Assembly: GCA_002255925.1 (NCBI GenBank) | Contig: NKIH01000001.1 | Span: 1,240,001-1,304,000, forward strand | DNA length: 64,000 nt | Source of the DNA: Burkholderiales bacterium PBB6 | GTDB taxonomy: Bacteria; Pseudomonadota; Gammaproteobacteria; Burkholderiales; Burkholderiaceae_C | Direction: 5' to 3' | Shown here: one piece after another, positions 53,974 to 62,908 of the stretch | Layout of the letters: each line of letters begins with the position of its first letter | Numbering within the stretch: position 1 is the stretch's first letter | The notes under the pieces: generated by a model | Databases searched by the model: none | What the model was told of the DNA's origin: nothing | Seen by the model: only the letters and a program-made list of their open reading frames with translations | Program-made: the position numbers and the translations under genes

Positions 53974-56664
53974 TCAAAGCGGCTTGGTGCAGAGTCGGAA
54001 ATCTGGATCGTCAGTGTAGGGAGCCACGCTGAAGCCCAGGCTGCGCATCAGCCGCAACATGCTGTCGTTGTTCGTCAGCACCAGGCCTTCCACGGTTTGC
54101 AGGCCCTTGCTGCGCGCCACGTCCATGATCGACAGCATCAGGCGCGAGCCCAGCCCCTGGCCGCCGAAGGCATCGGCCACCACCAGCGAAAACTCGCAGG
54201 TCGTCTGGTCGGGGTTGGTGATGTAGCGCGACACGCCAATGATCTGTTCGGTCTCGGTAAAGCTGCCGTCGTCCTGCACTTGCCGGGTGCGGTGCACCGC
54301 CACCAGCGCCATCTCGCGGTCGTAGTCGATCAGCGTGTAGCGCGCCAGCATGCGCGCCGGCATCTCCTGCATCGAGCTCACGAAGCGGAAGTAGCGGCTC
54401 TCAGGCGACAGGCCGCGCACCAAGCTTTGCAGCATCTGGGCGTCATCAGGTTGCACAGGGCGGATGGTGTACAGGTCACCGCCCTTCATCGGCCATTCGC
54501 GCTCCAGGCCAGCCGGGTAGGGCAGGATGGCCAGGTGGCTGTAGGCCTGGGTTTGTGGTCCGGCGTGCTCGATCACCACGCGGGCGTCCACGGCCACGGC
54601 ACCGTCCTCGTCGACGATGATGGGGTTGATGTCCATCTCGCGCAGCTGCGGCAGGGCGCACACCATCTCCGACACGCGCAGCAGCACCTGCTCCAGCGCT
54701 TCCATCTGCACGGGTGGTGCGCCGCGCCAGTGGTCAAGGGTTTCGGCGACGCGTGCGCGCTCGATCAGGCGGCGGGCCAGGAACTGGTTCAGCGGCGGCA
54801 GCTCCATCGCCCGGTCGGCGATCAGCTCGATCATCGTGCCGCCGGCGCCAAAGGTGATCACCGGGCCGAACGGGTCGTCAGTCGACAAGCCGATGTAGAG
54901 CTCTCGGCCCCGGGCCTTGCCGCTCATCGGCTGGATGGTGACGCCGTTGATGCGCGCGCCCGGCTTGACCTTGCCCACCTTGGCCAGCATGTCGTTGTAG
55001 GTGTCGCGCACCTGCATGGCCGACATCACGTTCAGGGCCACGCCTTGCACGTCCGACTTGTGGCTGATGTCGGGCGAATCGATCTTCAGCGCCACCGGGT
55101 AACCCAGCTGGCTGGCAATCAGCATGGCTTCGTTCGGTGAGCGCGCCAGCATCGTGCGGGTCACCGGAATGTGGAAGGCCGCCAGCAGGGCCTTGGACTC
55201 CATCTCGGTCAGCACCCGGCGGCGTTCGGTCAGCACGCCTTCGATCAACAGGCGCGCGCCTTCGGTGTCGGGCGTGGCCAGGGCCGACAGCGGCGGTGGC
55301 GTTTGTTGCAGCAGCTGCTGGTTCTGATAGAAGCTGGCAATGTTGCCGAAGGCATCCACCGCCGCTTCCGGGGTGCGGAAGCTGGGCACCGGGCGTGCGG
55401 CCAGCACGTCGCGGGCGCCGCGCACGGTTTGATCGCCCATCCAGCAGGCCACGACGGGCTTGCCGAGTTTGGCGGTGCCGTCCACCACGGCCTGGGCGAT
55501 GCTGACCGGGTCACCGCCCGGGTCGCTGCAGGGCTTGGGTGAATGGATGACCAGCACGCCGTCGACGTTGGTATCAGGCCCGCAGGCCTCCAGGGCTGCG
55601 CGGTATTGATCGGCCGTCGCATCTTCGCCAAGGTCGATCACCTGGTGCAACTGGGCGTGGGCCGACAACTTTGGCGTCAGGCCGGCGCGGGTGGTGTCGG
55701 TCAGGCGCGCCACTTCCAGGCCAATCTCATTCGCCCAGTCGGCAGCCAGCACACCCGGGCCGCCGCCATTGGTGACGATAGCCAGCCGCTTGCCCACCGG
55801 CTTGTAGCGCGAGGCCAGGCATTTGGCGGCGGAGAACAGCTGCGTGAACGAGCGCACGCGCACCACGCCAGCGCGGCGCAGGGCGGCCTCGAACACATCG
55901 TCTGCCCCGACGATGGCGGCGGAGTGCGTCAGCGCCGCATGGCTGCCGGCCGGTTTGCGCCCGGCCTTCATCACCACCACCGGCTTGATCGAGGCGGCAG
56001 CCCGCAGGGCGCTCATGAAGCGCCGGGCGTGCGTGATGCCTTCCATGTAAACCAAGATGCTTTGGGTGGAGCCGTCGTTGGCGAGGAAATCAAGCACCTG
56101 GGCCAGGTCGACCGCGGTGTTGGCGCCGAGCGAAACCACCGCCGAGAAGCCGACGCCGTTGACCTTGGCCCAGTCGAGGATCGACGCCGTCAGCGCGCCG
56201 GACTGCGACACCAGCGCGAGCGGGCCGGGTGCTGCCAGCGGGCCGGCCGCGCTGGCGTTGAGCTTGAGTTGCGGACGCTGAAAGCCCAGGCTGTTGGGGC
56301 CCAGCAGCTGCACGCCGTATTGCTTGGCGATGGCGTGCAAGCGCGCGCAGGTGGTGGCCGGCAGGTTGGCCGACAGCACGAGGCCGGCGCGGCAACGAAT
56401 GCGACCGGCGATTTCCAGTGCGGATTCGATCTGGTCGTGCGGCAAGGCGATGATGGCCAGATCAGCCCGGGTATGGGCCAGCTCCGACAAGGTGCCTGTC
56501 ATGGCGGTGTCCAGCCAGGTGACAGGCCCTTCAAAACCGTTGTGCGTCAACTCGCCGATCAAGGCCCGCGCCAGCGACGGCGCCTGAGCAGCGGCGTCGG
56601 GGTCGCCTGCAAAGACGACGATGGAGCGAGGCGAAAAAAGCGGCGTGAGGAAGTGCTGGTCCAC
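53974..56664 (-). CDS. Pat-type acetyltransferase: acyl-CoA synthetase (NDP-forming)-like plus GNAT
   Basis: 896 residues from GTG 56664, chosen because DQHFLTPLFSPRSIVVFAG is the usual family start; the frame is open to 56844. The CoA-binding and ligase-CoA domains (residues ~1-460: LLGPNSLGFQRP, LVSQSGALTASILDWA, IVTNGGGPGVLAADWANEIG) are followed by an ATP-grasp domain (LGYPVALKIDSPDISHKSDV) and a C-terminal GNAT domain (ITNPDQTTCEFSLVVADAFGGQGLGSRLM). This is the domain order of PatZ/Pat protein lysine acetyltransferases, in which the synthetase-like half is regulatory and the GNAT half acetylates targets such as acetyl-CoA synthetase. The conserved catalytic His of true ADP-forming synthetases was not located. 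Confidence 0.88.
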   Translation of the reverse strand: MDQHFLTPLFSPRSIVVFAGDPDAAAQAPSLARALIGELTHNGFEGPVTWLDTAMTGTLSELAHTRADLAIIALPHDQIESALEIAGRIRCRAGLVLSANLPATTCARLHAIAKQYGVQLLGPNSLGFQRPQLKLNASAAGPLAAPGPLALVSQSGALTASILDWAKVNGVGFSAVVSLGANTAVDLAQVLDFLANDGSTQSILVYMEGITHARRFMSALRAAASIKPVVVMKAGRKPAGSHAALTHSAAIVGADDVFEAALRRAGVVRVRSFTQLFSAAKCLASRYKPVGKRLAIVTNGGGPGVLAADWANEIGLEVARLTDTTRAGLTPKLSAHAQLHQVIDLGEDATADQYRAALEACGPDTNVDGVLVIHSPKPCSDPGGDPVSIAQAVVDGTAKLGKPVVACWMGDQTVRGARDVLAARPVPSFRTPEAAVDAFGNIASFYQNQQLLQQTPPPLSALATPDTEGARLLIEGVLTERRRVLTEMESKALLAAFHIPVTRTMLARSPNEAMLIASQLGYPVALKIDSPDISHKSDVQGVALNVMSAMQVRDTYNDMLAKVGKVKPGARINGVTIQPMSGKARGRELYIGLSTDDPFGPVITFGAGGTMIELIADRAMELPPLNQFLARRLIERARVAETLDHWRGAPPVQMEALEQVLLRVSEMVCALPQLREMDINPIIVDEDGAVAVDARVVIEHAGPQTQAYSHLAILPYPAGLEREWPMKGGDLYTIRPVQPDDAQMLQSLVRGLSPESRYFRFVSSMQEMPARMLARYTLIDYDREMALVAVHRTRQVQDDGSFTETEQIIGVSRYITNPDQTTCEFSLVVADAFGGQGLGSRLMLSIMDVARSKGLQTVEGLVLTNNDSMLRLMRSLGFSVAPYTDDPDFRLCTKPL

Positions 56665-56829
56665 GGCTGGAATTACTCGGTACTGAACAGATGACGGGCA
56701 GCATACGCCGGGCAGGCTCGCCCGATCGGTCGGATTGCGATGGACTTGCCCCGTGTCAATCTCACGCCGCAGCGAAGCTTGGAGGCTGCAATGTGGTTTG
56801 GCAGACGGCGGAAAGCGGTTGGGGCTCCT

Positions 56830-56835
56830 TAAAAT
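56830..56835 (+). promoter_or_regulatory. -10-like hexamer directly upstream of cupin gene
   Basis: TAAAAT ends 7 bases before ATG 56843. Used as a -10 it would start transcription at about the ATG, giving a leaderless message. The -35 region is weak. Confidence 0.35.
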
Positions 56836-56842
56836 TGGGCCC

Positions 56843-57340
56843 ATGAAAAAGTCGTTGAAAGCCGCTCTGCTGGGCGCCGCACTGGCCTTGGGGGGCGTGA
56901 CGGTTTGGGAGGCGGGCCACTACCTGGTCACCAGCCCTGCGGCCTCGTTGATGGCGGTTGAAAAGCCGCTCACCGCGTTTTCGGTGGACCCAGCCTGGGT
57001 GCGCGACGGACAACCCAACTTTCGTTCGACGGAAACCGTGCGCTCGCCGGACGGTCAGACCATCACCGGCTTGTGGGCCTGCGATGGCCCGACGACCTTC
57101 GAGTGGCGTTTTGGCCTGGACGAAACCGTGCACCTGCTCGAAGGGCGTGTGGAAGTGACCTACCTGGGCCGGCAATTCGTGATCGAGCCTGGTGACACCG
57201 CCACGTTCCACGCAGGCACCACGGCCATCTGGCACGTGCCCAAGTACGCACGCAAGGCCTACACCTTGCATCACCCGGGCCGTCTGGTGCTGCTGTGGCG
57301 GCGCTTGTTTCCCACCCAGCCGAGCGGGCCCGGTGCCTGA
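56843..57340 (+). CDS. membrane-anchored cupin-domain protein
   Basis: 165 residues from ATG 56843. An N-terminal hydrophobic segment after KKSLK (ALLGAALALGGVTVWEAGHYLV) is a signal anchor or uncleaved signal, placing the cupin in the periplasm. The cupin core (TGLWACDGPTTFEWRF, ETVHLLEGRVEVTYLG, IEPGDTATFHAGTTAIWHVP) matches the DUF861/ureidoglycine-aminohydrolase-like group. Metal ligands are only partly kept (Glu, His in EWRF/ETVHLLEG, His in FHAG). Function unknown. Confidence 0.8.
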   Translation: MKKSLKAALLGAALALGGVTVWEAGHYLVTSPAASLMAVEKPLTAFSVDPAWVRDGQPNFRSTETVRSPDGQTITGLWACDGPTTFEWRFGLDETVHLLEGRVEVTYLGRQFVIEPGDTATFHAGTTAIWHVPKYARKAYTLHHPGRLVLLWRRLFPTQPSGPGA

Positions 57341-57350
57341 TTGAACGATG

Positions 57351-57371
57351 CCGCTGAGAACAGCTCAGCGG
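57351..57371. terminator. hairpin between convergent cupin and Rieske genes
   Basis: CCGCTGAG (57351-57358) pairs with CTCAGCGG (57364-57371) over a 5-base loop. It lies 10 bases past the cupin stop and includes the Rieske stop, so it may end both transcripts. No T-run. Confidence 0.4.
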
Positions 57372-58486
57372 TTCGAGCGGTCCATGCCCATGGTCTGGCG
57401 GTACCACTGGTGGAAGTGCTTCATGCCGTCTTCCATCGGGCTCTGATACGGGCCGGCTTCATCGTCGCCGCGCTCGAACAAGGCCTTGCGGCCGGCGTCC
57501 ATGCGCTCACCGATCTCGTCGTCCTCGATGCAGGTTTCCATGTAGGCCGCGCGCTGCGCCTCCACGAACTCACGCTCGAAGGCAGCGATCTCTTCCGGGT
57601 AGTAGAACTCCACCACGTTCAGCGTTTCCTGCGGCCCCTTCGGGTACAGCGTCGACACGGTCAGCACGTGCGGGTACCACTCGATCATGATGTTCGGGTA
57701 GTAGGTCAGCCACACCGCGCCTTGCTTGGGCGGCACGCCGCCGTTCACGCGCATCACCTGGTCGCGCCAGCGCTCATACACCGGCGAGCCGGCACGCTCC
57801 AGGTTGTTCAGCACGCCCACGGTCTGCACCGAGTGGTGCTTGCCGAATTCCCACTTCAGGTCGTCGCAGGTCACAAACTGGCCGAGGCCAGGGTGGAACG
57901 GGCCGACGTGGTAGTCCTCAAGGTAGACCTCGATGAAGGTCTTCCAGTTGTAGTTGCAGGTGTGGCGCTCGACGTGGTCCAGCACGTAGCCGGAAAAGTC
58001 GAGGTCAGCGCGCGGGCCCAGGTTGGCCAGATCGCCGGCAATGTCGCGGCCGTTGTCCTCGAACACCATCCCGTTCCACGTCTTCACCTTGTAGTTGTTC
58101 AGGTGCAGGCACGGGTCGTGGTCGAAGTGGGGCGCGCCGATCAGCTGGCCCTGCAGGTCGTAGGTCCAGCGGTGCAGCGGGCAGACGATGCTGCTCTTGG
58201 TGTTGCCGCGGCCACGCAGCATCACGGCTTGGCGATGCCGGCAGACGTTGGACACCAGTTCCACGCCGTTGCGGGTACGCACGAGCATGCGCCCCTCGCC
58301 CTCATGCGCGAGGGCGTGGTAGTCACCAAGTTCAGGAACGGACAACTCATGCGCCAGATAGCGCGGTCCGTGCTGAAAGATGAGTTCCTGCTCCCTTCGA
58401 AGCAAGTCCTCATCAAAATAGGTAGAAACGGATAGTTGAGAGCGCGCGCGCTCCAGAGCTTCCAGCGTGATGCTCAGGTCCGACAT
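57365..58486 (-). CDS. Rieske non-haem iron oxygenase, alpha subunit
   Basis: 373 residues from ATG 58486 (ATG 58504 possible). The Rieske [2Fe-2S] ligands are in SNVCRHRQAV and CPLHRWTYD near residues 80-107. The mononuclear iron site is EDYHVGPFHPGL near residues 190-201, with a later acidic ligand expected in the C-terminal half. It belongs to the aromatic-ring-hydroxylating / choline-monooxygenase-like group. No ferredoxin, reductase or beta subunit is adjacent, so electron partners are encoded elsewhere. Substrate unknown. It is divergent from the xseB-ispA-dxs operon. Confidence 0.9.
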   Translation of the reverse strand: MSDLSITLEALERARSQLSVSTYFDEDLLRREQELIFQHGPRYLAHELSVPELGDYHALAHEGEGRMLVRTRNGVELVSNVCRHRQAVMLRGRGNTKSSIVCPLHRWTYDLQGQLIGAPHFDHDPCLHLNNYKVKTWNGMVFEDNGRDIAGDLANLGPRADLDFSGYVLDHVERHTCNYNWKTFIEVYLEDYHVGPFHPGLGQFVTCDDLKWEFGKHHSVQTVGVLNNLERAGSPVYERWRDQVMRVNGGVPPKQGAVWLTYYPNIMIEWYPHVLTVSTLYPKGPQETLNVVEFYYPEEIAAFEREFVEAQRAAYMETCIEDDEIGERMDAGRKALFERGDDEAGPYQSPMEDGMKHFHQWYRQTMGMDRSNR

Positions 58487-58770
58487 GATCCCCAGGATCT
58501 CCAAAAAACATGTCTGTTAACCCCCCACCCGGTGGCCCCGCGGGTGGGATCTTGACAATTGGTTGGCGCCGACGGGGCGGCGTCAACCTGACGGTGAAAC
58601 ACCCTGACATCGGCGCGTGCTGCATCGGGCAATTCACGCACCGCCGTGTGAGGGCGAAGGGCGGGATTCTACCAGCATTGACTGCGGCCGGTGGTTGAAA
58701 GCCGTGAATGATCCGCGAATGCGTCGACTGTGCCGAATTCCCATCTGATTCCTGCCTGACTAGGGGTGTG

Positions 58771-58798
58771 AGTCAGTGAGTTGGCTCGCTCACTGACT
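58771..58798. promoter_or_regulatory. 10-base-arm inverted repeat, probable operator
   Basis: AGTCAGTGAG (58771-58780) and CTCACTGACT (58789-58798) are perfect complements separated by 8 bases. The right arm abuts the -10 candidate TACAAT, so a bound dimer would cover the -35 zone of the xseB promoter. The binding protein is unknown. Confidence 0.5.
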
Positions 58799-58803
58799 AC
58801 AAT
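58798..58803 (+). promoter_or_regulatory. -10 element of xseB-ispA-dxs operon
   Basis: TACAAT is a 5/6 match to the sigma-70 -10, 26 bases before the xseB ATG. The -35 position falls in the left arm of the palindrome and is a poor match, which fits an activator- or repressor-controlled promoter. Confidence 0.4.
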
Positions 58804-58829
58804 TCCCGATCAACTTTCCATGATCTGAA

Positions 58830-59075
58830 ATGCCCCGAGCGCCTTCACGGACCGATGTTGCCCAGGAACCTGCTAGCTACGAAGAAGCGCTGGCCGAGTT
58901 GGATCGGCTTGTCCAGGAAATGGAAGCAGGGCAGTTGCCGCTGGACCAATTGCTGGGTGGTTATCGTCGTGGTGCCATGTTGCTGGAGTTTTGCCGTGGC
59001 CGTTTGCAGAGCGTGGAAGAACAAGTGAAGGTCCTGGAGGAAGGGCAGCTCAAGCCCTGGACGAACAACGCATGA
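58830..59075 (+). CDS. xseB: exodeoxyribonuclease VII small subunit
   Basis: 81 residues. The conserved core [23 protein letters not shown] and [20 protein letters not shown] is typical. XseB binds XseA to form exonuclease VII, which degrades single-stranded DNA from both ends; xseA is not in the window. It heads xseB-ispA-dxs, a standard proteobacterial order, and its stop overlaps the ispA start (ATGA). Confidence 0.95.
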   Translation: MPRAPSRTDVAQEPASYEEALAELDRLVQEMEAGQLPLDQLLGGYRRGAMLLEFCRGRLQSVEEQVKVLEEGQLKPWTNNA

Positions 59076-59959
59076 ATGCTGGTGAATTTGACGATTGGAT
59101 CGCTACACAACTGAAGGCCGTTGAGGCCGCCCTTGAAGAGCTGGTGCCGGCGGATGCGCCGGCCGGCCTGGGGCTGGCGATGCGCTATGCCGTGCTCGAC
59201 GGCGGCAAACGCCTGCGGCCTTTGCTGGTGATGGCGGCCTGTGAAGCGGTGGGTGGTGATGAGGCGGCAGCGATGCGCGCCGCGGTGGCGGTGGAGCTGA
59301 TTCACGCCTACTCGCTGGTGCACGACGACATGCCCTGCATGGACGACGACGCGCTGCGCCGGGGCAAGCCCACGGTGCATGTGAAGTTTGGCGAGGCGCA
59401 GGCCATGCTGGCCGGTGATGCCATGCAGGCGCTGGCCTTCGACGTGCTCACGCCCGATGAAGGCATGCCGGCGGCCCTGCAGGCGCGGCTGGTGTCTTTG
59501 CTGGCGCGCTCGGCGGGCCATGCCGGCATGGCCGGTGGCCAGGCCATCGACTTGGCCAGTGTCGGGCGTCCGCTCGATGAAGCCACGCTGCGCGACATGC
59601 ATCGCCGCAAGACCGGCGCCCTGCTGGAAGCCAGCGTGCTGATGGGCGCCGCCTGCGGTGCCACCACTCTGGAGATCTGGCAGCAGTTGTCTCGCTACGG
59701 CGCGGCCTTGGGGCTGGCCTTCCAGGTGGTCGATGACATTCTGGACGTGACCGAAGCCTCCGAGACGCTCGGCAAGACGGCGGGCAAGGACCAGGACAAC
59801 AACAAGCCGACCTATGTCTCCATGCTGGGTCTGGAAGAATCACGTGCCTACGCCTGCCGTCTGCGCAGCGAGGCCCATGCCGCATTGGCAGCGGCACAAC
59901 TGTCCCGGACGGCCTGTCTGACTTGGCTGGCTGACCGGGTGGTCGACCGCAACAGCTGA
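59072..59959 (+). CDS. ispA: farnesyl diphosphate synthase (short-chain polyprenyl synthase)
   Basis: 295 residues from ATG 59072. The first Asp-rich motif is DDMPCMDDD and the second [16 protein letters not shown] binds the substrate diphosphate. It condenses IPP with DMAPP/GPP to farnesyl diphosphate, the precursor of undecaprenyl phosphate and quinone tails. The undecaprenyl carrier is the one needed by the EPS pathway in this window. dxs follows after 9 bases. Confidence 0.95.
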   Translation: MNAGEFDDWIATQLKAVEAALEELVPADAPAGLGLAMRYAVLDGGKRLRPLLVMAACEAVGGDEAAAMRAAVAVELIHAYSLVHDDMPCMDDDALRRGKPTVHVKFGEAQAMLAGDAMQALAFDVLTPDEGMPAALQARLVSLLARSAGHAGMAGGQAIDLASVGRPLDEATLRDMHRRKTGALLEASVLMGAACGATTLEIWQQLSRYGAALGLAFQVVDDILDVTEASETLGKTAGKDQDNNKPTYVSMLGLEESRAYACRLRSEAHAALAAAQLSRTACLTWLADRVVDRNS

Positions 59960-59968
59960 GAACACACC

Positions 59969-61900
59969 ATGAGCCACCAAGCCAATCGGGGTGAGGAGAC
60001 CGGCGCGCCTGTGCAGCGCGCCTTGCTCGAAAGCATCAACAGCCCGGCAGACCTGCGGCCGCTGAGCCGTGCGCAGCTGAAGTTGCTGGCTGACGAGCTG
60101 CGCAGTTTCCTGCTCGAATCGGTCAGCCGCACGGGCGGTCACTTGTCATCGAACCTCGGCACGGTCGAGCTGACGATTGCACTGCACCATGTGTTCAACA
60201 CGCCTTATGACCGTGTGGTCTGGGACGTGGGCCACCAGAGCTATCCGCACAAGATCCTGACGGGTCGTCGCGAAGCCATGGCGACGCTCAAGCAGCTGGG
60301 CGGCATCAGCGGCTTTCCGCGGCGTGCCGAGAGCCAGTACGACACGTTTGGCACTGGTCACTCGTCGACATCGATTTCCGCTGCGCTGGGCATGGCCCAC
60401 GGCGCCCGTCTGAAGGGCGAAAACCGCAGGGCCGTGGCCGTGATCGGTGACGGCGCCCTGACCGGCGGCATGGCTTTTGAAGCCCTGAACCATGGTGGTT
60501 ATGCGGGCGGGGCTGGCTTGCCCGACATGCTGGTGATCCTGAACGACAACGACATGTCGATCTCGCCGCCGGTGGGTGCGCTCAACCGCTACCTGGCCCG
60601 CTTGATGAGCGGCAAGTTCTACGCGACTGCACGCGAAGGCGCGAAGTCGGTGCTGCGCAATACGCCGCTGTACGAGTTTGCCAAGCGGTTTGAAGAGCAC
60701 ACCAAGGGCATGGTCGTGCCCGGCACGATCTTCGAGGAGTTTGGCTTCAACTATGTCGGCCCGATCGATGGCCACGACCTCGATTCCCTGGTGCCGACGC
60801 TCGAGAACCTGCGCAACGCCAAGGGCCCGCAGTTCCTGCATGTGGTGACCAAGAAGGGCTACGGCTATGAGTTGGCCGAGGCTGACCCGATCAACTATCA
60901 CGGCCCTGGCAAGTTTGACCCCGCCGTCGGCCTGAAGAAGCCCGCCAGTGCACCCAAGCAGACCTTCACGCAGGTCTTTGGCCAATGGTTGTGCGACATG
61001 GCTGAAGCTGACAACCGCCTGGTCGGCATCACGCCCGCCATGCGTGAAGGCTCGGGCATGGTGGAGTTCGAGCAGCGGTTCCCGACGCGTTATCACGACG
61101 TGGGCATTGCCGAGCAGCACGCGGTGACCTTTGCCGCTGGCCTGGCCTGCGAAGGCCTGAAGCCTGTGGTCGCGATCTATTCGACCTTCCTGCAGCGCGG
61201 CTATGACCAACTGATCCACGACGTGGCTTTGCAGAACCTGCCGGTCGTGTTTGCGGTGGACCGCGCAGGCCTGGTGGGCGCTGACGGTGCCACGCACGCC
61301 GGCGCCTACGACATCGCCTACCTGCGCTGTGTGCCGAACATGAGCGTGCTGGCGCCTGCCGACGAGCGCGAGTGCCGCCGCGCGCTGACGTCCGCCTATC
61401 GCCAGCAGCATCCGGTGGCCGTGCGGTATCCGCGCGGCGCTGGCGTGGGTGTGCCAGTGGTGTCTGAGCTGGATGAGTTGCCCTGGGGCAAGGGTGAGGT
61501 GCGGCGCAAGGGACAGCGCATTGCCATCCTGGCCTTCGGCAGCTTGCTGTACCCGGCGCTGCAGGCGGCTGAAAAGCTCGACGCCACCGTGGCCAATATG
61601 CGTTTCGTGAAGCCGCTTGACGAAGCCTTGATGCTGGAGCTGGCTCGCAGCCACGCCGCCATCGTCACGGTCGAAGATGGTTGCCTGCCCGGTGGCGCCG
61701 GCGGTGCCGTGCTGGAGGCCCTGTCCCGGCATGGTCTCAATGTGCCGGTGCTCACGCTCGGCCTGCCCGATGAGTTCATCGAGCACGGTGATCATGGCAA
61801 GCTGATGGCGCTGTGCGGCCTCGACGCTGCGGGCATCGAGCAGTCGGTGCTCAAGCGATTCGGCGCACCGCTGAGCGTGGTCAGCCCGGCTGCGGCTTGA
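59969..61900 (+). CDS. dxs: 1-deoxy-D-xylulose-5-phosphate synthase
   Basis: 643 residues. Thiamine diphosphate motif [19 protein letters not shown]-terminal [14 protein letters not shown] and [13 protein letters not shown], the central domain ([19 protein letters not shown]) with the catalytic Glu, and the C-terminal transketolase domain. The enzyme condenses pyruvate and glyceraldehyde 3-phosphate in the first step of the MEP pathway and is usually its main control point. Last gene of the xseB-ispA-dxs operon. Confidence 0.97.
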   Translation: MSHQANRGEETGAPVQRALLESINSPADLRPLSRAQLKLLADELRSFLLESVSRTGGHLSSNLGTVELTIALHHVFNTPYDRVVWDVGHQSYPHKILTGRREAMATLKQLGGISGFPRRAESQYDTFGTGHSSTSISAALGMAHGARLKGENRRAVAVIGDGALTGGMAFEALNHGGYAGGAGLPDMLVILNDNDMSISPPVGALNRYLARLMSGKFYATAREGAKSVLRNTPLYEFAKRFEEHTKGMVVPGTIFEEFGFNYVGPIDGHDLDSLVPTLENLRNAKGPQFLHVVTKKGYGYELAEADPINYHGPGKFDPAVGLKKPASAPKQTFTQVFGQWLCDMAEADNRLVGITPAMREGSGMVEFEQRFPTRYHDVGIAEQHAVTFAAGLACEGLKPVVAIYSTFLQRGYDQLIHDVALQNLPVVFAVDRAGLVGADGATHAGAYDIAYLRCVPNMSVLAPADERECRRALTSAYRQQHPVAVRYPRGAGVGVPVVSELDELPWGKGEVRRKGQRIAILAFGSLLYPALQAAEKLDATVANMRFVKPLDEALMLELARSHAAIVTVEDGCLPGGAGGAVLEALSRHGLNVPVLTLGLPDEFIEHGDHGKLMALCGLDAAGIEQSVLKRFGAPLSVVSPAAA

Positions 61901-61989
61901 AATTTGTTGATCGCCGTCATTTAACCTTTCCAACCACAGCGCATTCCATAGCTGCGATCCTGTCGGTCTGAGATGTATTGCCTTTGCCC

Positions 61990-62793
61990 ATGAACCACCT
62001 GACCGACGCCCTGCACATTCCCGACACGCAAAACGAACGCGATGAGCGCCACGTGGCCATTCAGCGCGTCGGGGTCAAGGATGTTCGTTATCCGCTGACG
62101 CTGCGCGTGGCGGGTGCCGAGCAATCGACCGCCGCTTTGTGGAACCTTGACGTGGCGCTGCCTGCCGAGAAGAAGGGCACCCACATGTCGCGCTTCGTGG
62201 CGTGGCTGGATGCACAGTCCACCCCGATGGATGCTGCGCACCTGCGGGGCGAACTCGACGTGATGCTGGAAAAGCTGCACGCCGACGAAGGCCGTATCGA
62301 GGCGCGTTTCAACTTCTTCCTGCGCAAGCGCGCGCCGGTGTCTGGCCTGCAAAGCCTGCTCGACTACGGCGGTGCCTGGGTTGCCGAGCGCAAGGCCGGT
62401 CGCACGTCGATCTGGGCCGAGGTGGGTGTGCCGGTGAAGAGCCTGTGCCCGTGCTCCAAGGAGATTTCTGACTACGGTGCGCACAACCAGCGCTCGCTCG
62501 TCACGATCCGCGTGGAGTTGAAGGACCCGCTGGGTGCGCCCATCGAGTGGCAGGAACTGGTGCGCTTTGCGGAAGAGTCGGCCTCCAGCGAAATCTGGCC
62601 GATGCTCAAGCGGGCTGACGAAAAGTGGATCACCGAACACGCCTACGAGAACCCGAAATTCGTGGAAGACCTCGTGCGTGATGTGGCCCTGCGCCTGAAC
62701 GCCGATGCGCGTATCGGCCGCTATGTGGTGGATGTCGAGAACTTCGAGTCCATCCACAACCACTCGGCCTGGGCGCGTATCGAGCGCAACTGA
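61990..62793 (+). CDS. folE2: GTP cyclohydrolase FolE2 (type IB)
   Basis: 267 residues from ATG 61990; in-frame TTG codons upstream are less likely. The family signature VPVKSLCPCSKEISDYGAHNQR holds in pieces SLCPCSKEIS and YGAHNQRS; the Cys is the metal ligand and nucleophile-like residue. GTHMSRFVAWL and the C-terminal NFESIHNHSAWA are also typical. It converts GTP to dihydroneopterin triphosphate for folate, and type IB enzymes work with metals other than zinc. The 89-base gap after dxs suggests its own promoter, though none is clear. A stem with a GCAA loop follows. Confidence 0.95.
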   Translation: MNHLTDALHIPDTQNERDERHVAIQRVGVKDVRYPLTLRVAGAEQSTAALWNLDVALPAEKKGTHMSRFVAWLDAQSTPMDAAHLRGELDVMLEKLHADEGRIEARFNFFLRKRAPVSGLQSLLDYGGAWVAERKAGRTSIWAEVGVPVKSLCPCSKEISDYGAHNQRSLVTIRVELKDPLGAPIEWQELVRFAEESASSEIWPMLKRADEKWITEHAYENPKFVEDLVRDVALRLNADARIGRYVVDVENFESIHNHSAWARIERN

Positions 62794-62809
62794 TGGTAGT
62801 TGGACCTTT

Positions 62810-62832
62810 GCAGGTGGCCGCAAGGCACCTGC
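62810..62832 (+). terminator. stem-loop after folE2
   Basis: GCAGGTGGCC (62810-62819) pairs with GGCACCTGC (62824-62832) with one bulged G and a GCAA tetraloop. It starts 17 bases after the folE2 stop. There is no T-run, so termination strength is uncertain. Confidence 0.4.
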
Positions 62833-62908
62833 TTCAGAGTGAGCGATCTGCTCGAGGCGGCTCTGACCGTTTCTGCCTTGCCCGGCCGCAGAGCGCCTCG
62901 GTCCGCCT

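Larger units (their letters stand above)
58487..58829. other. 343-base divergent intergenic region
   Basis: No gene found. It should contain the promoters of the Rieske gene (leftward) and xseB-ispA-dxs (rightward). Visible: a 7-base-stem hairpin (58524-58530 with 58542-58548) in the Rieske leader, a TTGACA at 58553-58558 without a matching -10, a perfect 10-base palindrome (58771-58798), and TACAAT at 58798-58803. Confidence 0.5.

Noticed and set aside
53974-56844. Start of the Pat-type gene at 56844
   Set aside because: The first 60 codons have no family similarity and would overlap the divergent cupin start. GTG 56664 gives the usual N-terminus.
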